A DNA stretch of 53,873 nucleotides from Clostridia bacterium (GCA_017396895.1 JAFQKN010000186.1:1-53873); one strand, 5' to 3'. Shown: positions 42,740-53,706, counted from the first letter of the stretch. The notes: generated from the sequence alone by a model not told the origin. Numbers and translations are program-made.

Positions 42740-44662
42740 ATGGCAATTATGACAATGGGGCAGGCACTTGTCCGCTTCCTTGATAATCAGTACGTCCGTT
42801 TTGACGGTGTGGAAACCAAGTTTGTTGAGGGAATCTTTACCGTGTTCGGTCACGGCATCGTTTGTGGTCTCGGTCAGGCACTGGATGAAAACCCCGGTCA
42901 GCTGAAAGTGTTTCAGGGGAAAAACGAGCAGGGAATGGCACACGTTGCCGCTTCTTTTGCAAAGCAGAATAACAGACGGAAAATCATTGCCTGTGCATCT
43001 TCCATCGGCCCCGGTGCCTGCAATATGATTACTGCGGCGGCGACTGCTACCGTGAACAACATTCCGCTGTTGCTGTTCCCTGCAGATACTTTTGCGATCC
43101 GTCAGCCGGATCCCGTTTTACAGCAGTTTGAACAGCCCTATTCGCTTGCTGTGACAACAAACGACGCATATAAACCTGTTTGCCGCTATTGGGATCGCAT
43201 CACGCGTCCCGAACAGTTGATGAGTGCGATGATCAATGCCATGCGTGTTCTTACGGATCCCTCCAACTGCGGTGCGGTTTGTGTAGCACTGTGTCAGGAT
43301 GTTGAAGCGGAAAGTTATGATTATCCCGACAGTTTCTTTGCTAAACGCGTACATACGATTGTCAGAAATTCTGCCGCTGATGAAGAAATTGAAGATATTG
43401 CATCTGTTATTCTCTCTGCAAAGAAGCCTTTGATCATCGCAGGCGGCGGTGTACGTTATTCGGAAGCAGGCAGTGCTGTTGAGGCATTTGCTGAAAAGTA
43501 TAACATTCCGTTTGCTGAAACGCAGTCAGGCAAAAGTGCTGTTCTTTCTTCTCATCCGTTGAATCTCGGCGGCGTCGGCGTTACGGGTAATGCGGCGGCG
43601 AATATGATCGCAAAAGAAGCAGATGTTGTGATCGGTATCGGCACACGTTTTTCCGATTTTACAACGGCTTCCAAATCCCTGTATGCAAATCCCGATGTTC
43701 GATTTGTGACGATCAACACGGACAGATTTGATGCTTACAAACTCGATGCAGTAAAGGCTGTCGGTGATGCAAAAGCAACACTTGCAAAACTGGATGCGGT
43801 TCTTGAAAAAGCAAATTATAAGTCTTCTTACAGCAATGAAATTGAAACAGCACAGAAAGTTTGGGCAGACGAAATGGCACGATTGTCAGCTTATTGTGTT
43901 GATGATAATTTTGAACCTCTTATTCAGGCGCGTGACGAAAGAACTATACCGGAAATGCAGGAAATTTTCGGTAAAGGTCTTACCCAGACGCAGGTGCTTG
44001 CATATATCAGACAGAACATTGCCCCCGATGCCATTGCAGTTGCGGCTGCCGGCAGTTTGCCCGGCTGTATGCAGAGAATGTGGACTTCCGATGTCAGAGA
44101 TACATACAACATGGAATACGGTTATTCCTGCATGGGTTATGAAATAGCAGGTGCGCTCGGCTCCAAGTTGGCTGAACCGGACAGGGAAGTATATGCTTTC
44201 TGCGGTGACGGCAGTTATTTGATGTTGCATTCGGAACTGGTCACAAGCATTCAGGAAAAGAAAAAGATCAATGTTCTTTTGTTTGATAATATCGGTTTCG
44301 GTTGCATTAACAATCTGCAGATGTCCAATGGGATCGGCAATCTTGCAACCGAGTTCAGATACCGCGATGAAAACGGACAGTTATTGGGCGATCTCATGCA
44401 GATCGACTATGCCATGTCTGCGGCAGGTTACGGAGTAAAAACATATTCTGTAAAGACGATGGAGGAACTTGCATTTGCATTGGAGGACAGCAAGAAACAA
44501 TCCGTTTCTACTTTGATTGACATCAAAGTTTTGCCCAAGACCATGACCGACGGTTACGGTGCATGGTGGAATGTCGGTATTGCTTCTGTTGCCAAAAAAG
44601 AAGGCGTACAGGAAGCGTATAAAAATAAAGTTGAAAATTTCAGAAAAGCGAGGAAATATTGA
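42740..44662 (+). CDS. iolD: 3D-(3,5/4)-trihydroxycyclohexane-1,2-dione hydrolase
   Basis: IolD is a thiamine-diphosphate enzyme that opens the ring of the diketone made by IolE. It has the acetolactate-synthase fold: N-terminal Pyr domain with the catalytic Glu in [17 protein letters not shown], central domain, and C-terminal TPP motif [15 protein letters not shown] followed by NIGFGCINN. Length 640 is normal. ATG 42740 has AAAGGA 9-10 bases upstream; the TTG at 42731 is too close. The final bases overlap iolE. Confidence 0.95.
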   Translation: MAIMTMGQALVRFLDNQYVRFDGVETKFVEGIFTVFGHGIVCGLGQALDENPGQLKVFQGKNEQGMAHVAASFAKQNNRRKIIACASSIGPGACNMITAAATATVNNIPLLLFPADTFAIRQPDPVLQQFEQPYSLAVTTNDAYKPVCRYWDRITRPEQLMSAMINAMRVLTDPSNCGAVCVALCQDVEAESYDYPDSFFAKRVHTIVRNSAADEEIEDIASVILSAKKPLIIAGGGVRYSEAGSAVEAFAEKYNIPFAETQSGKSAVLSSHPLNLGGVGVTGNAAANMIAKEADVVIGIGTRFSDFTTASKSLYANPDVRFVTINTDRFDAYKLDAVKAVGDAKATLAKLDAVLEKANYKSSYSNEIETAQKVWADEMARLSAYCVDDNFEPLIQARDERTIPEMQEIFGKGLTQTQVLAYIRQNIAPDAIAVAAAGSLPGCMQRMWTSDVRDTYNMEYGYSCMGYEIAGALGSKLAEPDREVYAFCGDGSYLMLHSELVTSIQEKKKINVLLFDNIGFGCINNLQMSNGIGNLATEFRYRDENGQLLGDLMQIDYAMSAAGYGVKTYSVKTMEELAFALEDSKKQSVSTLIDIKVLPKTMTDGYGAWWNVGIASVAKKEGVQEAYKNKVENFRKARKY

Positions 44663-45555
44663 TGCTTGATAAGAACAAAGTAAAACTCGGTATTGCTCCT
44701 ATCGGTTGGACGAATGATGATATGCCCGATCTTGGTAGCGAGGTAACATTTGAACAGTGCGTATCCGAAATGGCTCTTGCCGGATTCACAGGTTGTGAAG
44801 TCGGCAATAAGTATCCCAAAGATCCGGCTGAACTGCACCGCTATCTCGATATCCGCGGAATGCAGGTCTGCAATGCATGGTTCTCAACATTCCTGACCAC
44901 GAAACCTTATGAAGAAACTGAAAAAGGTTTCATCGAACACATCACATTTCTCAAAGCGATGGGTGCAAAAGTCGTCGGCGTTTCCGAGCAGGGACATTCC
45001 ATTCAAGGAACCGATCTGTCCGTGTTTGACGACAAATACGTTATGAACGATGAAGAATGGGATAAACTTTGCACAGGCCTTAATAAACTCGGCAAAATAG
45101 CAAAGGATATGGGAATTGCTCTTACTTTCCATCATCATATGGGTACCGTCGTTCAGACGGAAGCCGAAATTGACCGTCTGATGGAAAATACCGATCCCGA
45201 ACTGTTCAGCCTTTTGTTTGACTCGGGACATCTTGCATATTGCGGTGAAGACTATATGTCCGTTCTTAAAAAATATGCAAAGCGCATCAAACACGTACAT
45301 CTGAAAGACATCCGTCCCGAAGTGATTGCAAAAGTAAAAGAAGAACACCTCAGTTTCCTGCAAGGCGTCAGAATGGGTACATTTACGGTGCCCGGTGACG
45401 GTGCAATCGATTTTGAGCCGATTTTTAATGTGCTTGCCGAAAATGACTATGAAGGATATGTACTGGTTGAAGCAGAACAGGATCCCGCAATTGCCAACCC
45501 GTTTGAATATGCCGTGAAGGCAAGAAAATATATTGCAGAAATAGCCGGTTTATAA
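44662..45555 (+). CDS. iolE: Inosose dehydratase
   Basis: IolE removes water from scyllo-inosose (2-keto-inositol). It is a TIM-barrel enzyme of the xylose-isomerase-like group, with [18 protein letters not shown] at the start, [17 protein letters not shown], the metal site around [27 protein letters not shown] and a C-terminal LVEAEQDP. Length 297 is normal. Its ATG shares one base with the iolD stop; GAGGAA is the ribosome binding site. Confidence 0.95.
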   Translation: MLDKNKVKLGIAPIGWTNDDMPDLGSEVTFEQCVSEMALAGFTGCEVGNKYPKDPAELHRYLDIRGMQVCNAWFSTFLTTKPYEETEKGFIEHITFLKAMGAKVVGVSEQGHSIQGTDLSVFDDKYVMNDEEWDKLCTGLNKLGKIAKDMGIALTFHHHMGTVVQTEAEIDRLMENTDPELFSLLFDSGHLAYCGEDYMSVLKKYAKRIKHVHLKDIRPEVIAKVKEEHLSFLQGVRMGTFTVPGDGAIDFEPIFNVLAENDYEGYVLVEAEQDPAIANPFEYAVKARKYIAEIAGL

Positions 45556-45571
45556 GAGAGGTAAAGAAATA

Positions 45572-47083
45572 ATGGCAGAAGTATTAAAAGTGTTTATTAA
45601 CGGTCAGTTTGTTGAATCTTCGACCGATAAATTCTTTGGTGTATATAACCCCAGTACAGGTGAAGTGATTGCAAAAGCTCCCTGTTGCACACCTGCGGAG
45701 GTGCAGAGTGCGATTGATGCCGCAAAAGCCGCATTTCCTGCATGGAAAAAGACACCCGTTGTCAAAAGAACGCAGATCCTGTTCAAAATTCGCGAATTGC
45801 TGATTGAACACATGGACGAACTGACTTACCTTGTTGCCGAGGAAAACGGCAAGGCATGGAAAGAAGCCGAAGGTGATGTTCTGAAAGCAAAAGAAGGAAC
45901 GGAAAATGCAATTCAAATACCCACACAAATGATGGGCGATTCCATCATGGGTACATCCGATGGTTATGACACGGTTCTGTATCGTGAGCCTCTCGGTGTT
46001 TTTGCAGGTATCATTCCGTTTAATTTTCCTGCTATGATCCCGATGGGTTGGATGGCTCCAAACTGTATAGCCGCCGGAAACTGCATGGTTCTCAAACTCA
46101 ACTCACAGACTCCTCGTACCGCTTTGCGAATTGCCGAACTTTATAAAGAAGCGGGCGTTCCCGACGGCGTTATCAATATGATTACCTGTTCAAGAAATGA
46201 AGTGGATGAAGTTATTCTCGACAATCCCGATATCGCCGGTATCTCGTTTGTTGGTTCTACAACGACCGGAAAACATATTTATGCTCGTGCAGCCGCTTCA
46301 GGTAAACGTGTGCAGTGTCTGTGTGAAGCCAAGAATCACGCTCTCGTTCTTGAAGATGCTCCCATTACAAGAACGGCTGCTGCCATTATCAACTCCGCAT
46401 TCGGTTGCGCAGGCGAGCGTTGCATGGCACTGCCGGTTGTTGTGGCACAAGAAAGCATTGCCGATCAGTTGGTTGCGGAAGTTGTTCGACTTGCAAAGAA
46501 TCTCAAGATCGGTGCCGCTTACGACAAAACAACAGGTCTCGGTCCCGTAATTTCTGCCTCTCATAAGCAAAGAGTGATCTCTTGGATCGAAAAAGGTATC
46601 GAAGAAGGGGCGCAAGTCGTATTGGACGGCAGAGAGTATACGGTTGCAGATGAATTGAAGAACGGTTTCTATCTCGGCCCGACGGTTCTGGATCATGTTC
46701 CTGCTGATTCTCAGGTCGGTAACTGTGAGATCTTCGGACCTGTTCTGTGCATCAAGCGCGTTAAAGATTTTGAAGAAGGTCTGGCTGTAATGAATGCCAA
46801 TCCGTTCGCAAACGGTTCTGTTATCTTTACACAGAACGGCTATTATGCAAGAGAATTTACCAACCGTACGGACGGAGGTATGGTCGGCGTCAATGTCGGC
46901 ATTCCCGTGCCGGTCGGATTCTTCCCGTTCTCCGGTCATAAACAGTCATTCTTTGGTGATCTCCATTGTCTGGGCAAAGATGCCGTCCGTTTTTACACGG
47001 AATCCAAGTGCGTAACCACTCGTTGGTTCGATGAAGAAGAAATGAAAAAAGAAACCGTTTCTACTTGGGACGGTACAATATAA
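45572..47083 (+). CDS. iolA: Malonate-/methylmalonate-semialdehyde dehydrogenase
   Basis: IolA (MmsA) oxidises malonate semialdehyde with CoA and NAD to acetyl-CoA and CO2. The aldehyde dehydrogenase fold shows IPFNFPAMIP, the NAD helix FVGSTTTGKHIY and the catalytic Cys in FGCAGERCMAL. The Glu of the ALDH family is replaced in the CoA-acylating type, and EAKNHALV is as expected. Length 503 is normal. GAGAGGTAAAG precedes ATG 45572. Confidence 0.94.
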   Translation: MAEVLKVFINGQFVESSTDKFFGVYNPSTGEVIAKAPCCTPAEVQSAIDAAKAAFPAWKKTPVVKRTQILFKIRELLIEHMDELTYLVAEENGKAWKEAEGDVLKAKEGTENAIQIPTQMMGDSIMGTSDGYDTVLYREPLGVFAGIIPFNFPAMIPMGWMAPNCIAAGNCMVLKLNSQTPRTALRIAELYKEAGVPDGVINMITCSRNEVDEVILDNPDIAGISFVGSTTTGKHIYARAAASGKRVQCLCEAKNHALVLEDAPITRTAAAIINSAFGCAGERCMALPVVVAQESIADQLVAEVVRLAKNLKIGAAYDKTTGLGPVISASHKQRVISWIEKGIEEGAQVVLDGREYTVADELKNGFYLGPTVLDHVPADSQVGNCEIFGPVLCIKRVKDFEEGLAVMNANPFANGSVIFTQNGYYAREFTNRTDGGMVGVNVGIPVPVGFFPFSGHKQSFFGDLHCLGKDAVRFYTESKCVTTRWFDEEEMKKETVSTWDGTI

Positions 47084-47102
47084 AATACAAAGGAGTTAAT
47101 CT

Positions 47103-48110
47103 ATGATCAACATCGGTATTATCGGTGCGGGCCGTATTGGTAAGGTACATCTTGAATCCATTACTTATCACGTCAAAAATGCTCGCGTCAAGTCTGTTGC
47201 AGAACCTTATCTTAACGATGAAACCAAAGCATTTATTGAAAGCATGGGTGTAACGGAGATCTACACGGATTACAAGCAGATCCTTGCAGATCCCGAAATT
47301 GACGCAGTTCTCATCTGTTCTTCAACTGACACCCACGCATCCATTTCCATGGAGGCAATCGAAGCAGGCAAGCATATCTTCTGTGAAAAACCCATTGACC
47401 AGTCAATTGAAAAGATTGAAGCAGTCAAAACTGCTCTTGAAGGAAAAAATCTCAAGTATCAGGTTGGTTTCAACCGTCGTTTTGACCACAACTTCGCAGC
47501 AGTCCGTGCGGCTGTCAATGCCGGCAGAATCGGCGATCCTCATATCATCAAGATCACATCCCGCGATCCTGCACCGCCCAATCCTGCTTATATCAAAGTA
47601 TCCGGTGGCATCTTTATGGATATGGCGATCCACGATTTTGATATGGCTTGTTTCCTTGCAGGCAGTGACGTTGAAGAAGTGTATGTTGCCGCAACGGTGC
47701 TGGTCGATCCTGCAATCGGTGAACAGGGTGACTTCGACACTGCTATTATCACACTGAAAATGGCGAACGGTGCACTTTGTGTGATCGATAACTCCCGTCG
47801 TGCCGCATACGGTTATGACCAAAGAGCAGAAGTGTTCGGCAATAAAGGCTCTGTTGCAAGTGCAAACGACACGCTTTCCAGTGCCGTTATTTCCGACGAG
47901 AACGGTGTGACCGGTGAAAAACCGCTGTATTTCTTCCTTGAAAGATATATGCAGTCTTACACTACGGAAATGCTCGATTTTGTGGATGCTATTGTGAACG
48001 ATAAGGATGTTCCTTGCGGTATCGATGCAGGTCTGCAGTCCGTAAAGATCGCTCTTGCAGCAAAGAAATCGGCTTTGGAAAACCGTCCCGTAAAACTTTG
48101 CGAAATCTGA
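47103..48110 (+). CDS. iolG: Inositol 2-dehydrogenase
   Basis: IolG oxidises myo-inositol to scyllo-inosose with NAD and is the first step of the pathway. The Gfo/Idh/MocA fold has GIIGAGRIGKVH at the start, the EKP motif (HIFCEKPID, about 95) and the catalytic Asp/His in FMDMAIHDFDMA (about 172-180). AAAGGAG lies 7-9 bases before ATG 47103. It is the last gene of the operon, 19 bases after iolA. Confidence 0.95.
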   Translation: MINIGIIGAGRIGKVHLESITYHVKNARVKSVAEPYLNDETKAFIESMGVTEIYTDYKQILADPEIDAVLICSSTDTHASISMEAIEAGKHIFCEKPIDQSIEKIEAVKTALEGKNLKYQVGFNRRFDHNFAAVRAAVNAGRIGDPHIIKITSRDPAPPNPAYIKVSGGIFMDMAIHDFDMACFLAGSDVEEVYVAATVLVDPAIGEQGDFDTAIITLKMANGALCVIDNSRRAAYGYDQRAEVFGNKGSVASANDTLSSAVISDENGVTGEKPLYFFLERYMQSYTTEMLDFVDAIVNDKDVPCGIDAGLQSVKIALAAKKSALENRPVKLCEI

Positions 48111-48129
48111 AATCTTAATACATAAGATA

Positions 48130-48164
48130 AACTCCCGTACGCAAGTCGAATGCGTACGGGAGTT
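48130..48164. terminator. Hairpin between iolG and the ABC permease
   Basis: A 14-base perfect stem, AACTCCCGTACGCA and TGCGTACGGGAGTT, with a 7-base loop. T runs are weak on both strands, so it is a possible bidirectional terminator between convergent units. Confidence 0.65.
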
Positions 48165-48176
48165 ATTGTATGTTGC

Positions 48177-51100
48177 TTATTCAACGGATTTCAAGGAAGT
48201 AACCATGTCGATCTTCTTGAGTTTTTTGTTGATGAGTGCGTTGACGATTGCGGCAAACACAAAGGTCAAAACTACGGAAAGAAGATAAGAATACCATTCT
48301 ATATCTCTGCCGAACATTACCGTATCGATTTCCGCGTAAGTAATAAGCAGATAATGCAACAGAATGCCCAACAGCATACCGAAAGCCGTGCCGAACATGG
48401 TCAGGATCAGGTTTTCCCTTAACACGTAACTGTTGACTTCGTTGTCGAGGAATCCCAATACCTTTAATGTTGCCAATTCTCTGGTTCTCTCGAGAATATT
48501 GATGTTTGTAAGATTGTAAAGCACTACGAATGCAAGAATCAAAGCAGATATAAAGAAAACTGCAACGACAGCGATCAAAGCGTCCGTGATTTCGGACAAT
48601 GATTCGTTGACATCCGAATTGAAACTGACAGCCTGTATGCCGCCGACAGCCATTAACTTTGTAGCCATTTGTCCTTTGAGTGATGCAAGCGTACTAGCAT
48701 CCGATGCACGGACAACGTCCGTTAAATTACCCAGACAGTAGTTGTATGCAGGCCATTCGCCGAATATTTCGGCATAGTAATCGGGAGAAATATAAATATA
48801 ATGGAAAGTATAATTCTCTACAATACCCGCAACAAAGATCTCGTATGTTTTGGAATCGGATGTCTGAATAAAAACAGTGTCGCCGACTTTTGTGTTTGTA
48901 TCTCGTGCAAACTTCTCAGTAATCAGTGCACCTGCAATGGATGGCGTATACATTTTACCGTTTTGTCTGTTTTGCAGAGTGATGTAGTCAGCCAACAGGG
49001 AAGGATCGGAGGGGGACATCAAGTAAACATCCATCTGAGCATCCGATCGCAAGGAGTAACCCGTCACCGATTTCATGGAAATCAGCAAAGTAGAACTGAC
49101 CGAGTTGGAGTTTGCGACAGTCTTATATTCTCCGGATGTTCCGTCCTGCGGATCTTCAAACATAATCTGAAAATCATAGTGTGAAATGGAGTTTTCACCG
49201 TATTGTCTTGAACGGATGGCTGAAACGGAGTTATACATTCCGAGGCTGGAAAGCATCAAGGCTGAACAACCGGCAATGCCGATGATCGTCATAAACAGTC
49301 GTTGTTTATTTCTAAACAAATTACGCGCAGTTACTTTACTGCTGAATCGAAGTTTTCTCCAAATGAAATTGATGTTTTCAAGCAGAATCCTCTTGCCTGC
49401 TTTTGGAGCCTTTGCTCGCATAAGCATAGCGGGGACCTCGGAAAGATCCTTGCGCAATGCAACCAATGTAGCAACCAATGTACAAGTAAGTGCGATCACG
49501 ATGCCGATTACTACACTGCCGACAGGTAGTACATATTGCAGATCGGGAATTGTGAACATGATGCTGTATGCCTTAAATATTGCAAACGGGAATACATACA
49601 TACCCATGGCTATGCCGATCGAACAACCGATCAAGCAGGCCGAAAGGGAATAAATGATGTATTTTGAGGCAATTACCCGATTATCATAACCGAGTGCTTT
49701 CAGCGTTCCGAGCGTGGTTCTGTCCTCATCGATCATTCTTGTCATGGTTGTCAGACAAACGAGTGCGGCAACAACAAAGAAGAAGATGGGGAAGATGTTT
49801 GCAAGTACTTCGAGGTTTTGTGTTGTGGAACTGAAACTTGAATAACCCGGAGTATCATATCGGTCATAGATGTTCCAGTAGACATTGTCGAGGCTTGCAA
49901 GCAGGTTTTTTGCGTTGTCGATTTGTTGTTGGTACGAACCCGTTGCCTCCTGCAAAATGCCGGAAATCTGGTTGTTGGCTGATTGCAGAGCGGCTTGCGC
50001 AGTGGTTAGATTCGTGTCAATTGTGTTTAACTGGTTTGTAAGTTCCGTAATCATCATCTGCGTTTGGATCTTTTGCAGTGATAATTGGAAGTCCGTGCTC
50101 GTAATATCTGCACCGGCTGAAGACAACTTGGTGGAATAATCCAAAAGGGTATTGTAACTCGCGTTCTTTTGAACGGTTGCATCGTCGAGCTGTCTGCGCG
50201 TGGTTTCAAGGGTTATTTTGGTTGATTCGATTTCAGGTTCCGCTTGCTTTAATTTTTGATCTAATTCGCTGATTTGTGCCTTTTGAACGATCAAATCCTG
50301 CTGGTACCCTTTTAATACAGGCTGGATATAAGTGACCATTTCTGAAGCCAGTCCGCCTGTTGTGCTACCAATTATGGATTCATAAAGATCCGGATTGGTC
50401 GCCTGCAGAAAATCACGGATACTTGCCATTTCATCGGAAGTAACTTGATCGTTCTGCCTGTTTTCAAGCATCTGCATGATGCCTTCTGCTTCTGCAATTA
50501 AGCGTTCGGTGGATGCAACTTTAGTTTTTGCATCGGCAAGTGTTTGTGCATTTTTCTGGTATTCTTGATATTTTGTCGTAAAAGCGGCATAGGCCTTTGT
50601 GTATTCCGCTTCCTGTTCTGCCAAGGCGGCACTGCTGGTTTGGTACTCAGCAAGAAGCTTGTTGTACTCTGTCATATTGTTGTCGTAGTCAATACGGTTC
50701 AGAGCCAATTCTTCTTCTGCATCAGCAAGTGTCACATTGTATGTTTCCTGCGCCTGCGCCAATTGTTTTGCAAGCAGTGTTTTACTTTCCTGCAATGATT
50801 TGATTGTGCTTTTGAGTTCTTCCACCTGTGAGCCTGCAGAAGCGGAAGCATCATTCAACAACGCTTCTGCATCTGCAATTTTAGAAGGCAATGTATTTTG
50901 CAGATATTCAACTCTTGCTTCCAATCTTGCAGGTGCAACAGCCTTAATCATGCCGATATACGGTGAGATGTAATTTCTGTATTCATTTGAAAAAGGATCA
51001 TAAGAATCAGATCCTGCGATCTTTACATACAGTTCTGTGTAGTAATCTTGTACAAATACAGTATCAGGCACAATGATGAATGTACCGACCTTACCACTGC

Positions 51101-51737
51101 CGATCAAGGTGTTGCCACGCTCAAATGATACATAATAAGGTGATTGAATAATGCCTACGATCGTAAACTCATTCTGTGTAAGCGAAGCTCGCAGATCTTC
51201 GTTGTCTCCCACCAGTGTGATGGTGTTGCCGATCTGATAACTGTCGGGTGTGGAGAGTGCACTTGCATCTACAAGACACTCGTTTTCATTGTCAGGGTAT
51301 TCGCCTGCGATCAAGCGGGGGCGATTCATATAGACAGCCTCGTCAACGCCGTAATTGAGATAGTTTGCCAATAAACCGGTGTTCAGACCATATACTCTGG
51401 TGCTGATCTGCGTGCCGTCAATGTCTTTTTCGATCTCGCCGTTGACCAACACCAAGGCATCTTTGAATTTTTGACCGAGAACTGCCTCAATAGCGTTGTC
51501 GATATTCATAATGGCTTGAATGTCATCGTCGGTAAGACCTACGGATGATTGCACGCGAATATCCATCAAATTGCAATCAATAAAGTAGTCCTGCGCGGTA
51601 TTTCTCATATCCGGGGCAGTCGCTTTGATTCCGACAAAAAAAGCAATACCGAGGGCAATGATTAAAACAATGGATACAAAACGGCTGAAACTGCTTTGAA
51701 CCGAGCGTAATATGCTTTTTAGATATGTTCTGGTCAA
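48177..51737 (-). CDS. ABC transporter permease, FtsX-type with long coiled coil
   Basis: The 1186-residue membrane protein belongs to the MacB/FtsX permeases. One helix is near the N-terminus (about 19-41), followed by an outside domain (about 50-290). A long coiled coil comes next (about 290-620, rich in Gln, Ala, Glu and Leu). Three helices carry the first FtsX domain (about 655-790), then a second outside part and a last set of three helices (about 1050-1165). The start is TTG 51737 after GGAGGTG (8 bases). It follows the ATPase gene by 38 bases and must pair with it. The substrate (lipoproteins, peptides or antibiotics) is unknown. Confidence 0.9.
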   Translation of the reverse strand: MTRTYLKSILRSVQSSFSRFVSIVLIIALGIAFFVGIKATAPDMRNTAQDYFIDCNLMDIRVQSSVGLTDDDIQAIMNIDNAIEAVLGQKFKDALVLVNGEIEKDIDGTQISTRVYGLNTGLLANYLNYGVDEAVYMNRPRLIAGEYPDNENECLVDASALSTPDSYQIGNTITLVGDNEDLRASLTQNEFTIVGIIQSPYYVSFERGNTLIGSGKVGTFIIVPDTVFVQDYYTELYVKIAGSDSYDPFSNEYRNYISPYIGMIKAVAPARLEARVEYLQNTLPSKIADAEALLNDASASAGSQVEELKSTIKSLQESKTLLAKQLAQAQETYNVTLADAEEELALNRIDYDNNMTEYNKLLAEYQTSSAALAEQEAEYTKAYAAFTTKYQEYQKNAQTLADAKTKVASTERLIAEAEGIMQMLENRQNDQVTSDEMASIRDFLQATNPDLYESIIGSTTGGLASEMVTYIQPVLKGYQQDLIVQKAQISELDQKLKQAEPEIESTKITLETTRRQLDDATVQKNASYNTLLDYSTKLSSAGADITSTDFQLSLQKIQTQMMITELTNQLNTIDTNLTTAQAALQSANNQISGILQEATGSYQQQIDNAKNLLASLDNVYWNIYDRYDTPGYSSFSSTTQNLEVLANIFPIFFFVVAALVCLTTMTRMIDEDRTTLGTLKALGYDNRVIASKYIIYSLSACLIGCSIGIAMGMYVFPFAIFKAYSIMFTIPDLQYVLPVGSVVIGIVIALTCTLVATLVALRKDLSEVPAMLMRAKAPKAGKRILLENINFIWRKLRFSSKVTARNLFRNKQRLFMTIIGIAGCSALMLSSLGMYNSVSAIRSRQYGENSISHYDFQIMFEDPQDGTSGEYKTVANSNSVSSTLLISMKSVTGYSLRSDAQMDVYLMSPSDPSLLADYITLQNRQNGKMYTPSIAGALITEKFARDTNTKVGDTVFIQTSDSKTYEIFVAGIVENYTFHYIYISPDYYAEIFGEWPAYNYCLGNLTDVVRASDASTLASLKGQMATKLMAVGGIQAVSFNSDVNESLSEITDALIAVVAVFFISALILAFVVLYNLTNINILERTRELATLKVLGFLDNEVNSYVLRENLILTMFGTAFGMLLGILLHYLLITYAEIDTVMFGRDIEWYSYLLSVVLTFVFAAIVNALINKKLKKIDMVTSLKSVE

Positions 51738-51775
51738 GTGCAGTTCACCTCCAAATCAGAATTCTTTTCATTTCT

Positions 51776-52477
51776 TTACCATTCGATCTGCTCAACAGGC
51801 AGAGGATTGTCATTGACAGTAATTCTTTGTACTCGACCGTTGCGCATGGAAATAACGCGGTTTGCCATCGGAGTCAGTGCTTGGTTATGGGTGATGATGA
51901 CGACGGTCATTCCTGTTTCTTTACTTGTTTCTTGTAATAAAGTAAGTATTTGCTTGCCGGTTGCATAGTCAAGAGCACCGGTCGGTTCGTCGCACAGCAA
52001 AAGCTTCGGGTTTTTAGCAAGTGCTCTTGCGATGGAGACACGCTGTTGTTCACCGCCGGAAAGCTGTGCGGGGAAATTGTGCAGGCGATCTCCCAGTCCG
52101 ACGCGTTCAAGAACACGCGTCGGATTCAATGCTTTGTTGCTGATCTGTGATGCAAGTTCAACATTTTCAAGAGCAGTGAGATTTGGCACAAGATTGTAGA
52201 ACTGAAAAACGAAACCCACGTCATGGCGTCTGTACATAGCAAGATTCTTGCTGTTGTAGTTATTGATGAGTTCGCCGCCGACACGCACTTTTCCGTCATC
52301 GCAATCATCGATACCTCCGAGAATGTTCAAAACGGTTGTTTTACCTGCACCGCTGGGGCCGACAACGATGCAGAGTTCTCCCTGTTCAACAGAGAATGTT
52401 ACGCCATCGAGAGCAGTAATAACCACCTCGCCGGTTTGATATTTTTTATAAACGGAATTCAGTTCTATAAAACTCAT
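51776..52477 (-). CDS. ABC transporter ATP-binding protein (MacB/LolD-like)
   Basis: This is the ATPase for the permease next to it. Walker [14 protein letters not shown] is at about 36-48, the signature LSGGEQQRV about 138, Walker [13 protein letters not shown] about 158, and the H-loop IITHNQAL near the end. ATG 52477 follows TAGGAG, giving 233 residues; the frame extends a further 13 codons without a site. Confidence 0.95.
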   Translation of the reverse strand: MSFIELNSVYKKYQTGEVVITALDGVTFSVEQGELCIVVGPSGAGKTTVLNILGGIDDCDDGKVRVGGELINNYNSKNLAMYRRHDVGFVFQFYNLVPNLTALENVELASQISNKALNPTRVLERVGLGDRLHNFPAQLSGGEQQRVSIARALAKNPKLLLCDEPTGALDYATGKQILTLLQETSKETGMTVVIITHNQALTPMANRVISMRNGRVQRITVNDNPLPVEQIEW

Positions 52478-52507
52478 AATTTTTCTCCTAAATTTATAAG
52501 TTATATT

Positions 52508-52536
52508 ATTATACAATAATCATTTCATTTCGTCAA
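52508..52536 (-). promoter_or_regulatory. Sigma-A promoter for the ABC operon
   Basis: On the minus strand TTGACG (52536-52531), a 17-base spacer and TATAAT (52513-52508), 30 bases before the ATPase start. Confidence 0.88.
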
Positions 52537-52576
52537 TACGGTAAATGCCGTTAAGTGCGCATTGTTGATTGATATC

Positions 52577-52605
52577 TTGACATTTGGATTTGTTATAATT
52601 ATAAT
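52577..52605 (+). promoter_or_regulatory. Sigma-A promoter for galM
   Basis: A consensus TTGACA (52577-52582), a 17-base spacer and TATAAT (52600-52605), 41 bases before ATG 52646. Confidence 0.9.
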
Positions 52606-52645
52606 AAAATCAACTTTTGCTATGCTTAAAGAAAGGAACAAGATT

Positions 52646-53698
52646 ATGACTGTGTCCAAAAATTTATTCGGTGTAATGCCGGACGGCAAAGAAGTTTATG
52701 AATTTACTCTTGAGAATAATAACGGCATGAAAGTATCCGTGCTGACGCTCGGTGCTACGTTGCGCAGTATTATTGTTCCGGATAAAAACGGAAACGAAAA
52801 AGATATTTTGCTCGGTTTTGACGATGTGACGGGTTATCTTGAAAGATCTTCTTACCAAGGTGCTGTTGTCGGTCCTTTTGCCAACAGAATCGGCAACGGA
52901 AAGTTTGAGATGGATGGCGTTACGTATGAAGTGATTAAGAATGAAAAGGATGTCACTTGTCTGCATGCGGGCGGAGAGTTCAGTTTCGCGGTTTGGAACA
53001 GTATCATTGCTGATTCGGACGCGGTTGAATTCACTTATGTCAGCCCTGACGGAAATAACGGTTTTCCCGGCAATGTGACTGTCAGTGTTGTTTACAGACT
53101 GGGACAGAATAATGATCTTCATATCACTTATAAGGCTGTCAGCGACAAGAAAACGCCGATCAGCCTTACAAATCACGCGTATTTTAATTTGAACGGATAT
53201 GAAAGCGATACCGTTCTGAATCATGTTTTGAAATTAGAGTGTTCCGCTTTTACGCCTGTTGATGCCTTCAGCATTCCGACGGGCGCGATTCGTTCTGTTG
53301 AGGGAACTGCTTTTGATTTCCGTGCCGAAAAAACGATCGGTGTCGATATTGATAAGGATGAAGAACAGTTGCAGTTAACCGGAGGTTTCGATCACAATTT
53401 TGTGATTGACGATGCAGACGGCACGCTTCGCAAGTGCGCGTATGCTTTTTCTGCAGAAAGCGGCATTGCACTGTATGCTTATACTACTTTACCGGGTGTG
53501 CAGTTCTATGCAGGCAATTTCTTGGAAGGTGAAATCGGAAAAGGCGGTCTGCCGATGCAAAAACGCAGCGGTTTTTGTCTGGAAACGCAGTATTATCCGG
53601 ATAGTCCCAACAAAACGCAGTTTCCCGCTTGTTTTGCAGAAGCGGGTGAAGAAGTAAAATCGGAGACTGTATTTACATTTGAAACTGTTAAAGACTGA
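52646..53698 (+). CDS. galM: Aldose 1-epimerase (galactose mutarotase)
   Basis: GalM interconverts alpha and beta anomers of galactose and other sugars. The 350-residue protein has GATLRSIIVPDKNG, VVGPFANRIGNGKF, the His in LTNHAYFNLNG (catalytic acid, about 180), GGFDHNFVI and a late YTTLPGVQFYAGNFL, where a conserved Glu or Asp acts as base in relatives. The frame opens at 52562, but AAAGGAAC lies before ATG 52646, which is where homology starts. It is a single gene with a strong promoter and terminator. Confidence 0.95.
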   Translation: MTVSKNLFGVMPDGKEVYEFTLENNNGMKVSVLTLGATLRSIIVPDKNGNEKDILLGFDDVTGYLERSSYQGAVVGPFANRIGNGKFEMDGVTYEVIKNEKDVTCLHAGGEFSFAVWNSIIADSDAVEFTYVSPDGNNGFPGNVTVSVVYRLGQNNDLHITYKAVSDKKTPISLTNHAYFNLNGYESDTVLNHVLKLECSAFTPVDAFSIPTGAIRSVEGTAFDFRAEKTIGVDIDKDEEQLQLTGGFDHNFVIDDADGTLRKCAYAFSAESGIALYAYTTLPGVQFYAGNFLEGEIGKGGLPMQKRSGFCLETQYYPDSPNKTQFPACFAEAGEEVKSETVFTFETVKD

Positions 53699-53706
53699 AT
53701 TCAGCG

